NCBI GenBank assembly: GCA_009733715.1
Contig: WMKJ01000022.1
Coordinates: 1-64,000 of the forward strand
Source: Herpomyces periplanetae
Taxonomy: Eukaryota > Ascomycota > Laboulbeniomycetes > Herpomycetales > Herpomycetaceae
DNA: 64,000 nucleotides
Direction: 5' to 3'
In this document: piece by piece, positions 11,419-21,718 of the stretch
Layout: the number at the start of each line of letters is the position of its first letter
Position numbering within the stretch: position 1 is the first letter of the stretch
Program-made: the position numbers and the translations under genes
Notes under the pieces: model-generated
Databases searched by the model: none
Seen by the model: only the letters and a program-made list of their open reading frames with translations
Told to the model about the DNA's origin: nothing

Positions 11419-11841
11419 ACTTCACGTTTAGTCGTTCTTCGAACACTCGTCAAAGCGAGCAAATAAGTAAGCATGTATGCAGAGAAACCCTTAAACCACC
11501 CGCTTAAACAACACCTAACCATCCAACGACAAACCCTTCTACCTTTTCACATACTTCAACCTTTACCTTTCCGAATCCCGCGCGCCATCATCAACGCTAA
11601 AATTTCCTAAAACCCTTACACCGGATTATTCAATTTCCGACCGGAATAATTCTTCTTCCGATTAAATAACCCACTTTAGCGAGACGCGCCAGCGAGGATG
11701 ACTGGCTGATTCCTACATGATGGATGTACATGGAAAGGGTATTAGTATACGTGGTAGCGGGTGACGATTAAATTTATCGGTAATAATTGGATACAGTAAA
11801 GCGTTATGAGTAAAACTGTGAGGATATTTCCAGAGGTAAGT
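11419..11841. promoter_or_regulatory. Upstream region of RMD1-like / downstream of PAM16
   Basis: No gene. Between 11,500 and 11,690 the plus strand is C-rich with few G. A perfect inverted repeat TTCCGACCGGAA lies at 11635-11646, with a CCGGA half repeated just before it (around 11,621). Its binding factor is unknown. Confidence 0.35.
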
Positions 11842-12294
11842 TTAACGCGCAGAAAATGAGGTAGCGTCTGTGGATGATTTGGCTCGTTGATGTTTAACGT
11901 GAATTTCAATGCGCTGTCGGGCGCGTAAAATTTTACTTTGTAAGTAAAAGCTTCCTCCTTCAGAGGGATTATTCAGATCAAATAATTTTTTAAATTGAGC
12001 TGAAACAAGGTTAAGATGGTCAGTGCAAAGAGTATCGGGTGATTTTAGCGTAGCCGAATCGTTTACACGTTTCGCAATGGATACGTTCAAGGGTGAAACA
12101 TTTAATATACGATATGCTTCATCTAGTGATAAACTTCCTAGGCCTGATGTTGCACTATTCAGTAAAGTTTCCCCACGTGCTGTTCGTGCCGCTGCATATC
12201 GTTGTGAGGCTACAGCTTGACGCATAGCTTCGCGAAAAGCTCGTCCGAATACTTGTGCTCCCGTTATCACGATACGGGTTATATGTCGATATGC
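11842..12294 (-). CDS. PAM16: Presequence translocase-associated motor subunit PAM16/TIM16 (first exon unresolved)
   Basis: The main exon codes 150 aa of a J-like protein of the mitochondrial import motor; Pam16 pairs with Pam14/Tim14 and restrains Hsp70 stimulation. Visible are RIVITGAQVFGRAFREA near the N-terminus, the degenerate J-domain MSLDEA-like SLDEAYRILNVSP, and the family block GGSFYLQSKILRARQRIE. As in all Pam16 there is no HPD triad. The frame runs up to an in-frame stop without an ATG; an acceptor at 12295 (…CACATAG, with a CCTAAC branch site upstream) fits an exon beginning AYRHITRIV, so only the initiator Met or a few residues are missing. A candidate single-codon exon is the ATG at 12471-12473, followed by a weak GTTTTG donor. 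Confidence 0.9.
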   Translation of the reverse strand, partial: AYRHITRIVITGAQVFGRAFREAMRQAVASQRYAAARTARGETLLNSATSGLGSLSLDEAYRILNVSPLNVSIAKRVNDSATLKSPDTLCTDHLNLVSAQFKKLFDLNNPSEGGSFYLQSKILRARQRIEIHVKHQRAKSSTDATSFSAR

Positions 12295-13459
12295 CTATGT
12301 GAGATAGAGTTAGGCTTGCCATTATTTTGTAGCTACCAATTCTTCGACTAATTGCGCAAAGGGAGAAGTGGAAACCGAGGTAACTGGAACTTGGAGAGCA
12401 CTAAAATGTTTATATAAATTCAATGTCTCGTTTTCAATCGAAACTTTTTGTGCACTTTTCCCTTCAAAACCATCTCATGAGGTGTGTATAAGGGTAGTCG
12501 CGTTATACATACCAAGGCTCATACAATATATATCCTCCTACTTGCCCTCCACGTGGATCTTCATCCCCCTTGTACACGCTTTTAAGAATGCTAAATAAAA
12601 CTAACGTACCATGTAAAACTTTTTTAATATTTCTATAGATAAAAACAAGTACTTTTACGCGTAAAATTCAACTTGACAAGACAAATCCAAACGTGAAGCC
12701 TTCTCAATTGCCCCTAAATTTTCTTATCTCAGATATTTCCCGATACCATTGATCTTGACCCGATTTTGGGGGATCACGTGAAACAACGCAAAAATATTCC
12801 GACGTGGGACCGGGTGAATGGGAGAATTTGTTGAGAGAAGTGGGAAAATTATTGAGAGAATATTTTAATTGTGGAGAAGTCATACGGAGATGAGACAAGG
12901 TTAGTGGAGAGTTATATAAGACGAGACGACTAAGAGGGGCGTGGCGCAGTCGCGACAGTGAAATACGATGGGTATCGTGAAAACAAAATGCGTTAGAAAA
13001 AATATCCAAAATACTTTTGATCATTTGACTAGTACTGGGAGACAGAAGATTATCAAAGAAAACAAGGTCACTGCAAATACATAATGCAGACAAACGATGA
13101 AGACATGGCGTAAAAAACTATGCCGGAAATTCCATCATCATCCCTATCACAATTAGTAGAACCAATTATTGCCAGTAAATTCAAAACAATATTCGGCCAT
13201 GACATACAGAAAAAAATTGACCAAATATATTCCAAGAAATATTAAACCGTTAGATTAACATGCCCAAGTGTAAAATGTGGGACAATCTATCATGCAACTC
13301 AACCTGACCGCGCAGAATATTTAGCGATTTATGATCATAGGGGCAGAACCAGGAGGTAAACGATAATGAATTAACCGTTTAGTTTTTATAATGGAGCGCG
13401 TTCATTTGAATGATCCTTCACACACACACAATTATCCGATCAAAATGCTCCATTACTTA
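12295..13459. other. Intergenic region upstream of PAM16, no supported gene
   Basis: Contains the probable PAM16 promoter with an ATCACGTG E-box at 12773-12780, followed by a purine-rich plus-strand tract to about 12,960. The 129-codon minus-strand frame at 12704-13093 is simply the pyrimidine-rich complement of this tract. A 41-codon plus-strand frame starts at 13121 and a Cys-containing frame ends near 13,360; neither could be joined or recognised. A short CA repeat lies near 13,420. Confidence 0.4.
12773..12780. promoter_or_regulatory. E-box ATCACGTG upstream of PAM16
   Basis: Palindromic CACGTG core with the 5' AT flank typical of bHLH sites bound by Cbf1-type factors. It lies about 480 bp upstream of the first resolved PAM16 exon. 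The same octamer recurs upstream of several genes in this window. Confidence 0.4.
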
Positions 13460-15363
13460 CTATGACGGAGCAGTGATAATGGAGAATTGACCTCCTGCAC
13501 CGCACCAATTAAGCTTTTCGTTGCGCACGGCAGTGTTGTCAATTAAGGTAGCCTGAGAGATATCATCCGTTGATCCTTGACCTAGTTGATAATTTGCATT
13601 AAATCCCCACGAATAAGCTTTGCCTTCTTTGGATATAGCAATTGTATGTTCAGGTCCACAGGCCACAAAATCCACGTCAAGGCCGGGGAGAGGCAACGGC
13701 CTCAATAGTATTCGGGGTACTATTTTGTCATTACTAGATACGGTAGATATAACTGCCTCTGGGTCACTAATTAACTCTTCTGTGAGTTTAATACCAAGCT
13801 GACCTCCATCAATGCGTCCCCAAACAAGACATTTGCCATCTTTTGTTACAGCAGCAGAATGATGCGATCCGCCACTTATAACCCTTATACCTAAACCACA
13901 TAATGATTTAACTAAATAAGGTCTCTCTACGACTGCTTCTGTATCACCAGCCCCATTAGGAATTCCGGCTTCTCCGAATGAATTCAAGCCCCAAGCCCAA
14001 ACGTTATCTTGATCATCCAGAGCAAACGAATGATAAGCGCCACATGAAATGTATTTTATACGTTTACGTGGAAGTCCCCCTACTTCTCTTGGAATCAGAC
14101 CATCATGAATCCGACGTTCAATTATCCTTCGACCCAATTGGTTTTGCTGGCCTGATCCCCAAGCGTATACAGTTCCACCGGTAGTAAGAGCCAACGCATG
14201 GTTAGCACCACAAGCAATTTGAATCACATTCTTAAGTTCTGGTATGCGTATAGGTACTTTTTGAACCATTGAAATCTCGCGCGACTTTGGCCCAGTAAAG
14301 CCAAACCCCAAGATACCTTCATTACTCTGTAATAAAGTTAGTAAATTACGCACACTAAGTAATTGATGAAAAGACTGCGTACGAGGATGCAATTGGGTAG
14401 ATTTCAAGTAATTGTTGATAACTTACTCTGAAGGTTCCCCAGCCGTAAACACTACCGTCGTCAGTTAAAACAAAACTACAGCTATCACCAGCTGCAACTT
14501 GAGAAAATACAACATCATCAGGAAAATGACTATTAGAAATGGGAGTCGGTGTGGACTCGAAAGGATTTAATCCGGAAGTGCTGGAATCATCATCATCTTC
14601 GGAATCCGCATTCGCGTCTCGAAGACCTCCATCCCAGGTGGTATCTCGACCAAGCGCACCTTGATCGTTGACACCCCAAGTTAAAATTTTATTATCGTGA
14701 GTTAAGGCAATGTTGTGCATACCGCCCGTGGCAATACTAACCACTCCAACTTTGTCGGGGAGTAACAAAGGATTAAGACGGGGGCGTTTAACATCGACAA
14801 CACCATTGCCAGCACCAAGACCAAGTTCACCAGCACTCCCTTCTCCGAATACAAATACTTTTAATTTGCAGTCTGGACGTTGGTTTATGTGTAACTTCCC
14901 TGGTATCGATTTAATTTTCTTGGGTGGAGGAAGGACAGCATTTGATGGTGCGGCAAGGGACTGTGATGGTGGTACTTTTCGCTTCACATTCTCTGGGCTA
15001 GCTTTAACAGGTCTGGACGCGGGTTTCTTTGGAGTCGGTGACTTAACATAGGGTAAGCTTAACTCGGGCGTTTTGGAGGTAGTTCGTGATTTTTTCGCAT
15101 TAGATAGGGAAGGCAATTCTAAACATGGTAAAGTTAGACAATGACTTTAATAGACTTTAATAAATACTAGAGAATTGATTAATGATAAAAACTTGCGTAC
15201 TCTGAGATTGAGATGAGATTGAATTAACAATTTTTGTACGTTTAGTAGAACGCGCCTTACTTGAATCAACTGTAGCAGAAGTTTTGACAGATCGTGAATG
15301 ACTCGTTGAGGATGCGCTTTTCGAAATTGTAGTTGTCGCACTAGTAGTGGTACGAGGGACCAT
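13460..15363 (-). CDS. RCC1: Regulator of chromosome condensation RCC1 (Ran GEF; Prp20/Pim1)
   Basis: Exons 15201-15363, 14427-15118 and 13460-14326; 573 aa. RCC1 is the chromatin-bound exchange factor that loads GTP on Ran. A basic, Ser/Thr/Pro-rich N-terminal tail of about 115 aa (…KKSRTTSK…TPKKP…PPPKKIKS) should hold the nuclear signal and DNA contacts. It is followed by a seven-bladed propeller with RCC1 repeats: VFVFGEGSAGELGLG, TWGVNDQGALGRD, YGWGTFRSNEGILGFG (rebuilt over intron 2), YAWGSGQQNQLGRR, WAWGLNSFGEAG, VWGRIDGGQLG and YSWGFNANYQLGQG. An acidic insert (ADSEDDDDSS) sits in an early blade, as in many RCC1. Intron 2 has a perfect TACTAAC branch site. Confidence 0.95.
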
Positions 15364-15722
15364 GATTCAGTGAAGATAAAAAAGTCAAATCTATCAGACA
15401 AATGAACGGAATATGTAGGAATAATGAGCAATAAAATTGATTGAAAGTGAAAGGGAAATGTGCCGTCCTAGAATAATTACCGAGGATATGTCGGAATTTG
15501 AGGGACGCGCTTGGTGGTTACCAGGAATCCCTTTCACATGACACAACTACCACCACCATATAAGGCTAAGCTACACAAAAGCACGAGACAACATTCACTA
15601 AAAGAATTAAGAATGAATTCCGAACAAAAATAACCTCGCATACTTCTATTGTTGTGACATTCTGGCTTGATTTTTATCAGTGTCTGTCCAATTTTTCTAT
15701 TTTCGGTGAATTTCTTATCGTC
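15364..15722. promoter_or_regulatory. Divergent promoter RCC1 / phosphoesterase gene
   Basis: About 360 bp between two divergent ATGs. CACATGAC near 15,536 is a variant E-box. Nothing else recognisable. Confidence 0.35.
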
Positions 15723-17850
15723 ATGAGCCGAAGATCCGTTTTTTTGATTACTGAACTGTGCCTCGGCTTTGTCGGTTTAGTTCTGGCTCGGCAACCATCG
15801 GCTCGGCAACCCGAAAGGTCGATTTTGAGGAATTTAACGTGGGGAAAGGTTAATTTTGTGCATACATCGGATATTCACGGATGGTTTGGTGGACATCTAC
15901 ACGAGTAAGTTATTTCATGGATAAATCGTGTGGTTTACTCTCTTTGTATTTATTGAGTATAGTTGGCCTTTCCAACAGGCATGCATGTGTCTGCATATGT
16001 ATATGTAATTATACCTGCACTTGCATATGCGTATGCACACGCATACACATGCACATGCACATACACGTTCTCGAGCATTTAGTGTATTGTTTGCTTGTTA
16101 ACACGGGGTTTCCTTCTATTATATTGGGATTTTTCTAACTCACGTTTCACCAACGCTTGCGAGAGTGAAAAGGCCTTCCTTCTCAGCAGATTGGGGCGAC
16201 TATATATCATTTTCTGAGCATCTTATCAATTTATCCAATGAATTAAACGTAGATATAATATTTGTTGACACGGGTGATCGTGTAGAAGGTAACGCACTAT
16301 TTGATTCATCTCAACCTAAGGGGCTTTACACGTATCCCCTTTTGCCCCAGCATCCTTGGATTGATTTGATTTGCTCAGGAAATCATGAATTATATCAAAA
16401 TGATGTCACTAAGCAAGAGTATTCCATTAATGTTGGCCAATTTTCTCAGCAATATATAGCATCGAATATTGATGTTTACGATGAAAAGTCTGAAAATTTT
16501 GTTCCATTGGCCCAGCGTTATCGTCGATTTACTACGAAAAATTTGAAGCTACAAATTTTGGCCTTTGGGTTTCTTTTTAATTTTACAAAAAATGGAAATG
16601 GTTCTCGGGTTATCCCCGTTGAAGAAGTTGTTCACCAAGAATGGTTTCAATCCGTTATATCCGAACAGGATGTTGACATGATAATTGTAGTTGGTCATGC
16701 TCATGTTAGAGGTCCTGAGTTCCGATTTTTGCATGAATATTTACGAACGGTGTATCCAAGTTTACCTATTCAATTTCTCGGTGGACACAACCATGTCCGT
16801 GATTTTGTGGTCTACGATTCAATGTCTACTGCACTTGAGAGTGGTCGATATATGGAAACTATTGGTTGGCTATCAATCAACGGCTCTTACTTTTCACGGA
16901 ACGTTAACGCATCCGACTCGTCAACCAGCGTGGAATTTTCCCGTAGTTATATAGATAACAACTTATTATCATTCTCGCATCATTCTCGAAAATCCCTAAG
17001 TGAATTTCAAACTGAGCGGGGCTTGCAAACTTCAATGGAAATTGCTAACGCTAGGGAGATTTTAAATTTAACGAGGGCCATTGGTTGTGTTCCCATGGAT
17101 CTTTACGTCAATCGAGCGCCATATCCATCTAACTTTAGTTTGGTAACATTTGTCGAAAAAAGTGTTTTGCCCGTAGAACTTGGCAAATCTAACCGTTCAG
17201 TTAAAGGGATTCCCGCATTCGCTATAATAAATACGGGCAGCCTTCGGTTTGACCTTTTCAGTGGTCAATTTACCCGTGATTCGAGTTATCAAGTCTATCC
17301 GTTTGATAGTAATGTTAAGTTTATCCCAAACGTGAATGCACTAGTTGCTCTCAAGCTCAATGATACGCTTAACAATTATGACGTATTAGCTGCCATGCTT
17401 GCAGCTAAATCGCCCTATTCGCCCGTTTCACTTTACTCGCATACATTATACCAGCGACAACGGCAAGTGGAGCAAATATTGTTATGGAGTTCATCTAAAG
17501 GACAGGCAATTGATACCATTTCAAAACCTGAGGAATCATTAGGATATGTAACGCATGATGATCTGGGATCTGATGGTGATGATACAGTTCATACACCATT
17601 TAAATTGTATCCGCTTCCTCAGAGCATTATGGCTTATATTGGCAATTCAACCAGTACATTTGACATGAAAAATGATACTGTAGTGGATGTGGTCTATGAT
17701 GAATTTTTGGAACCGTTTATATTGGAGTCACTTCGATTTATGGGGCATAATTATACAAGTGATGATGCACAATACTACTTAGCTCGGGGAATTACACTTC
17801 GAAACTTGATAGAGGATTACATTGGGAAATTTTGGCCATGCCCTGTTTAA
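15723..17850 (+). CDS. Secreted/vacuolar calcineurin-like phosphoesterase (5'-nucleotidase family; yeast YHR202W-like)
   Basis: Exons 15723-15904 and 16164-17850, 622 aa. Residues 1-22 (MSRRSVFLITELCLGFVGLVLA) form a signal peptide. All dinuclear metallophosphatase motifs are present in order: HTSDIHGW, VDTGDRVEGNA, SGNHELY, VVGHAHVRG and GGHNHVRD. The metal-binding residues are therefore intact. A 5'-nucleotidase-like C-terminal half follows (INTGSLRFDLFSGQFTRD, then YPFDSNVKFI, the substrate-binding region). Many N-x-S/T sites suggest passage through the secretory pathway. The yeast relative is vacuolar and its substrate is not well defined; I would not name one. The 259-nt intron is long for this genome and carries an alternating purine-pyrimidine tract. 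Confidence 0.88.
15976..16066. repeat. Alternating purine-pyrimidine tract inside an intron
   Basis: About 90 bp of GCATGCATGTG / TGCATATG / GCACACGCATACACATGC-type sequence in the intron of the phosphoesterase gene. It is nearly continuous alternation of purine and pyrimidine with several small palindromes, a composition that can adopt Z-form or cruciform DNA. Confidence 0.5.
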
Positions 17851-18151
17851 TTTAGGAAAGACTCAAATTTGTGAAATAAAGGTAAATGCAAGTTTTCCCT
17901 GTGTATACCGAAACTTGATAATACCACATTTCAACCATTTAGATTCAATGGCAAGTTACAACTTTACATGACAATAGGCAGACATAGTGATCATAACAAT
18001 TATTTCTTTAAACTACGAGGTAATAGTTCTGGACAATTAAAAGGGAAGGTAAATAAAAAGCTGATCATTATTCCTTTCCTTATATAAAAGATAGAAGTAG
18101 TATTGAGTGGGCGATGAAAAGGTAGTTACTGCAGTTGAAGCGCCAAAGTTC

Positions 18152-18310
18152 AGTGTGGTATATTATAGTACAGCATGATATGATATGGGTACTACACAGA
18201 TTAGTGTGGTATAATATGATATGATATATTAAAGTGTGGTATAGTGTTGTGAGGTGTAGTATGATGTATTGTAAACGGAGATGTATAACACCATATGGTA
18301 TAATATATTT
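18152..18310. repeat. Degenerate AGTGTGGTATA / ATGATATGATAT repeats
   Basis: AGTGTGGTATA starts at 18152, 18203 and 18233, interleaved with ATGATATGATAT units; further partial units (GTGTAGTATGATG, ATGGTATAATAT) continue to about 18,310. It is an eroded local repeat with no sign of coding. Confidence 0.5.
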
Positions 18311-18561
18311 TTAGACTAGGCCATTAAATATCACTTGAAAGCTACCAATACCCAATCCAGTGGACAAACTTTACATTGCTAAAATTTCTATTTAATAACC
18401 ATTTCATTATTCCCCGTTTACTCTTCCACAAATTCAAAACTCTTTCTAGCGTAGTTTAACCTACCCTAAAATCACAGGATCACGACCATCTAACCACCTA
18501 AACCCCTTCCCTCCCCATCCTCCCCACCATGCCCACGCTTCACCACCCCATGCCCAGGAGT

Positions 18562-18597
18562 ATCACGTGTTTCGAAAACTTCGGCACTGACGTAATT
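18562..18597. promoter_or_regulatory. E-box ATCACGTG with nearby CRE-like TGACGTAA
   Basis: ATCACGTG at 18562-18569 and TGACGTAA near 18,588-18,595, both in a GC-rich island. Together they are classic bHLH and bZIP core sites. The nearest downstream gene on the plus strand is the Siw14-like phosphatase about 1.9 kb away. Confidence 0.4.
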
Positions 18598-20493
18598 GGT
18601 GCTGTTGTGCTGTGGGTCATTAGTGGCCAGCTGCCCATAGCGGGGGTCGTGTGGACCCGAGCATGTGCATGCGGATTACGCCAATGTCCAGGAGAAATCT
18701 TTATCCGATAAGAGGGGTTACCTAAGCGGCTCACAGGTTGCACTCCTTTACGCGAGCGAGAATCCTCCCCACGATGAAGTGTACTAAGATCCATCGTTTG
18801 CTTTGAAATGTGTTGAATGGTTTTAAAAACTCGTTTATAATTTGGCAGATATTCAAGGTTAGATTATTGTGAAGTTAACGCTAGATTTTTTCAATTTTAT
18901 ATCCTTTCGCTTTTTCTTCGTCCATAATCTTTTCCCAAAATTTTATCAGACTCGCTAGGATAAGGTTCCCGTTTATATCGTCATGAATCTCATCACCCTT
19001 CTATCCTTCGTTTCTCAAGGTTACTTACTCTCTGTGTGTGTTTAACATTATACCTTAATCTCTATCAACTCACACACCCTTCCTCCCAGTTTTTCTCTCC
19101 AATTAATTACCTTTTTATCCCTTGTTCATTTTCTTTTCTGCACAAGCCACTTACTCTCTTACCTGGCCTCTTCCCCCGTGCCGGATTTGTATTTTTCCGG
19201 TCCTCCTACGGTTTCAGCATTTTTCCGCGCTATATTTTCCATTCAGTCCCTCGTACCGTAAATGACACCGTATCTATTTCCATTACCATTACCATACTCA
19301 TACTAATATCCCCACTCTTACTCGTATTTCAACTTACACCAACGTTTACCTTTTTCTCTTCCTTCTCTACCCTTCTTTCATCCCTTTCTTTTCCCCTCCT
19401 CTAACTTTCCACTATAGTTCATATCTCTCTTGGGAGATTTTACTTGGTTTTCTCTCTCCTTATTTCCGATAACCATTTTTTCAAATTAATTCTTACTCCT
19501 CTCATCCACGCGCGCTTAAGCGCGCATTCATTCCTCTTCTTTACTCAAACTTAACCGCTTTTCCCGCCTATTTCCTACCAATTATTAACTCAAGATAATT
19601 TATCCCATATTGTCCTGCTCATCAACTTTTCCGGTGCCTCCAACCTGCAATCTTGCATTATCTCAGGGAGACTTTTCACCCACGCACTCTCGCTGGGCTA
19701 CTCTTCACTTTCTCCTATCATTCCCTCCTAAATTATCTCTTCGCACACTGATTTTCATCAGCCCGTGCTTTCTACCCTAACATTTAACCGCATTTTTTTC
19801 ATTTTCACAGTTTGGTCACTTTTGCTCTTTATCCACACCGTGTGCTGTACTTCTCAATAACCTAGTCTGTCACGGTATACACCGAAATCCATTCAATAAT
19901 GGCGTATCCTCCTTTAGCTTAGCTTTCACTCTATGAGTGTTTGGTGTAAGTGAATGTTGGAACTTTTCATCTCCCTTCCCCTTCTCCCTCGTGTGTTGTG
20001 TTGATGCTGATGCATGCATCTCCATCGTCGATACATCATGCCTCTCGTTCATTCAAACGGGGCTGTAATGCGCATGCCTCCCAGATATGAGTTGCTAATG
20101 CTTTAGAATATATAGGCTCATATTCCTAAGATACCTTTTGCTACATCATCTTCACTTAGTCTCTCGAACGTGTTGATCGATGCTCGTTCCTGCATGATTT
20201 GGTCACTGCTAAGCGATTTCCACTGGACATCACCTTTGGTCTTTGATAGCTTGACATTATATATTGTCGTGGAAAAGTTCACATTACACTCCTCGTTGCT
20301 ATCCGCTTTTTAATATTGGACTAGCAAAATCAACCGTGCCTTTCGTGTATGTATGTACATATACGAACTCTAAAAAGTGGAAGTTTGCTGTATTCAGTTG
20401 GGACAACTTGCAAAGACACTTTAAGTTTATTTTTATAGCTGGAACGGGTGTGAGGGTCTTACCAGTTGACTGAACGGACATTTGGGATCAACC

Positions 20494-21718
20494 ATGTATG
20501 TGTCGTTCAGTATTGAGAAATTGGATTTCCCGGTTACATTTTGCGTGTCTCGCCTCTCTGCTATGAGTTCGTATTTATTACGACCTCAGTCAAATCCTGC
20601 AATATTCGCTTGTGATTTTCTTGCCGGACGCTCTATGTCTGCTCTGCACCAGACGGAACGTATATGCGATGTCGATACTCGCTCATATACGACGACCAGC
20701 AGTGATTATTCTGATGCGGATGTTGCGGATAGCTTGCCATCCGAACAGAAACTTACCTCTTCTAAAACTGCCTTAACCTTAAGCGAGTACGGTCGGGTTA
20801 TATCCGTCGCTGAACAGTTATCCAATTTAAGTGTCAGCAATATATGTAAGTCAAGCACTCATGAATTCCAAAGGTGGTTGTGAATGTAACTCGGGGCTAA
20901 CTTTTCCTACTCGCAAATCTCCTATAGTTGGAAATAATCTTGATACGAAAATATTATCTACCATATTTTCCATTCCAGTCACGCCTGATTCTCTATTTTG
21001 TTTACCTGACCTGGAAACGTTACCGCATAATTTTGGTATAGTTTCCAGTGGCAGTATTTATCGTTGTGCATTTCCTCAGCCGGAAAACATTCCATTCTTG
21101 CAGGCATTACGGTTAAAGACTGTATTGTAAGTGGTGATGCGTAATGTTTGATACCAATTTACAAAATGTTTTATTGGGCTGTTAATTGGATAATTATAAC
21201 TAACAAAGTATTTGGATGGATGTTCACAATTTTTGTTTATAGGACTTTGGTCAATACTCCGTGTTCTGCCGAATATACAAAATTCTTAGAGGAGAGTGGA
21301 GTTAAACATGTTCGACATGTTTTACCCTCTAATAAAGGTGAAATCCGCATGACTAGATCCGATATGGACGAGATTCTACGCTTGTACCTGCTGGACAGAT
21401 CCAAGTATCCAATTTTAATTCATTGCAACAAGGGTAAAGTGAGTACGAAAAACGCGGGGGCGACCGATCTTGTGAGAAATGTACTACTTCATGAAAGATG
21501 GGTTAACCAGTTTTACTTCGTTCTTTTAGCATAGGACAGGCTGCGTAATAGCATCGTTAAGAAAGTTTTGTCGACAACCCATTCCAAGCATCCTTAATGA
21601 GTATGAGGAATTTGCTGCTCCAAAATGTCGTGATGGTGATAGGAAGTTTATTTGCGATTACGAGCCTACTCCAGCGGTTTTTGATTGTACAATTCATTCT
21701 CGCCCTTCCCAGACCTGA
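20494..21718 (+). CDS. Siw14/Oca-type atypical dual-specificity (tyrosine) phosphatase
   Basis: Exons 20494-20845, 20928-21126, 21243-21438 and 21530-21718; 311 aa. Yeast Siw14 cleaves the beta-phosphate of inositol pyrophosphates; relatives act in stress and nutrient signalling. Residues 1-140 are a Ser/Thr-rich, unstructured extension. The domain then shows FGIVSSGSIYRCAFP, LRLKTVLTLVNTP, and the catalytic loop HCNKGKHRTGCV (C-x5-R, with the Lys/His typical of this subfamily). The loop is split by the third intron exactly between K and H. It ends with the family's YEEFAAPKCRDGDRKFI block. ATG at 20563 is an alternative start. Confidence 0.9.

Larger units (their letters stand above)
17851..20493. 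other. 2.6-kb intergenic region before the Siw14-like gene
   Basis: No coding gene found. Three zones: 17,851-18,480 is AT-rich, with repeats; 18,480-18,790 is a GC-rich block holding an ATCACGTG E-box and a TGACGTAA CRE-like site; 18,900-20,300 is strongly C/T-biased on the plus strand. The open frames there (for example 19036-19404) are Ser/Leu/Phe/Pro-rich translations of this bias, not genes. The layout suggests a distal promoter and a very long leader for the downstream gene. Confidence 0.45.

Noticed and set aside
12704-13093. 129-codon minus-strand frame
   Set aside because: Arises from a pyrimidine-rich tract; no recognised domain, and it lies in the probable PAM16 promoter.
13121-13360. 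Possible small plus-strand gene from two short frames (41 codons from 13121 and a Cys-containing frame ending near 13,357)
   Set aside because: No valid splice pair joins them and neither matches a family I know; length is within chance.
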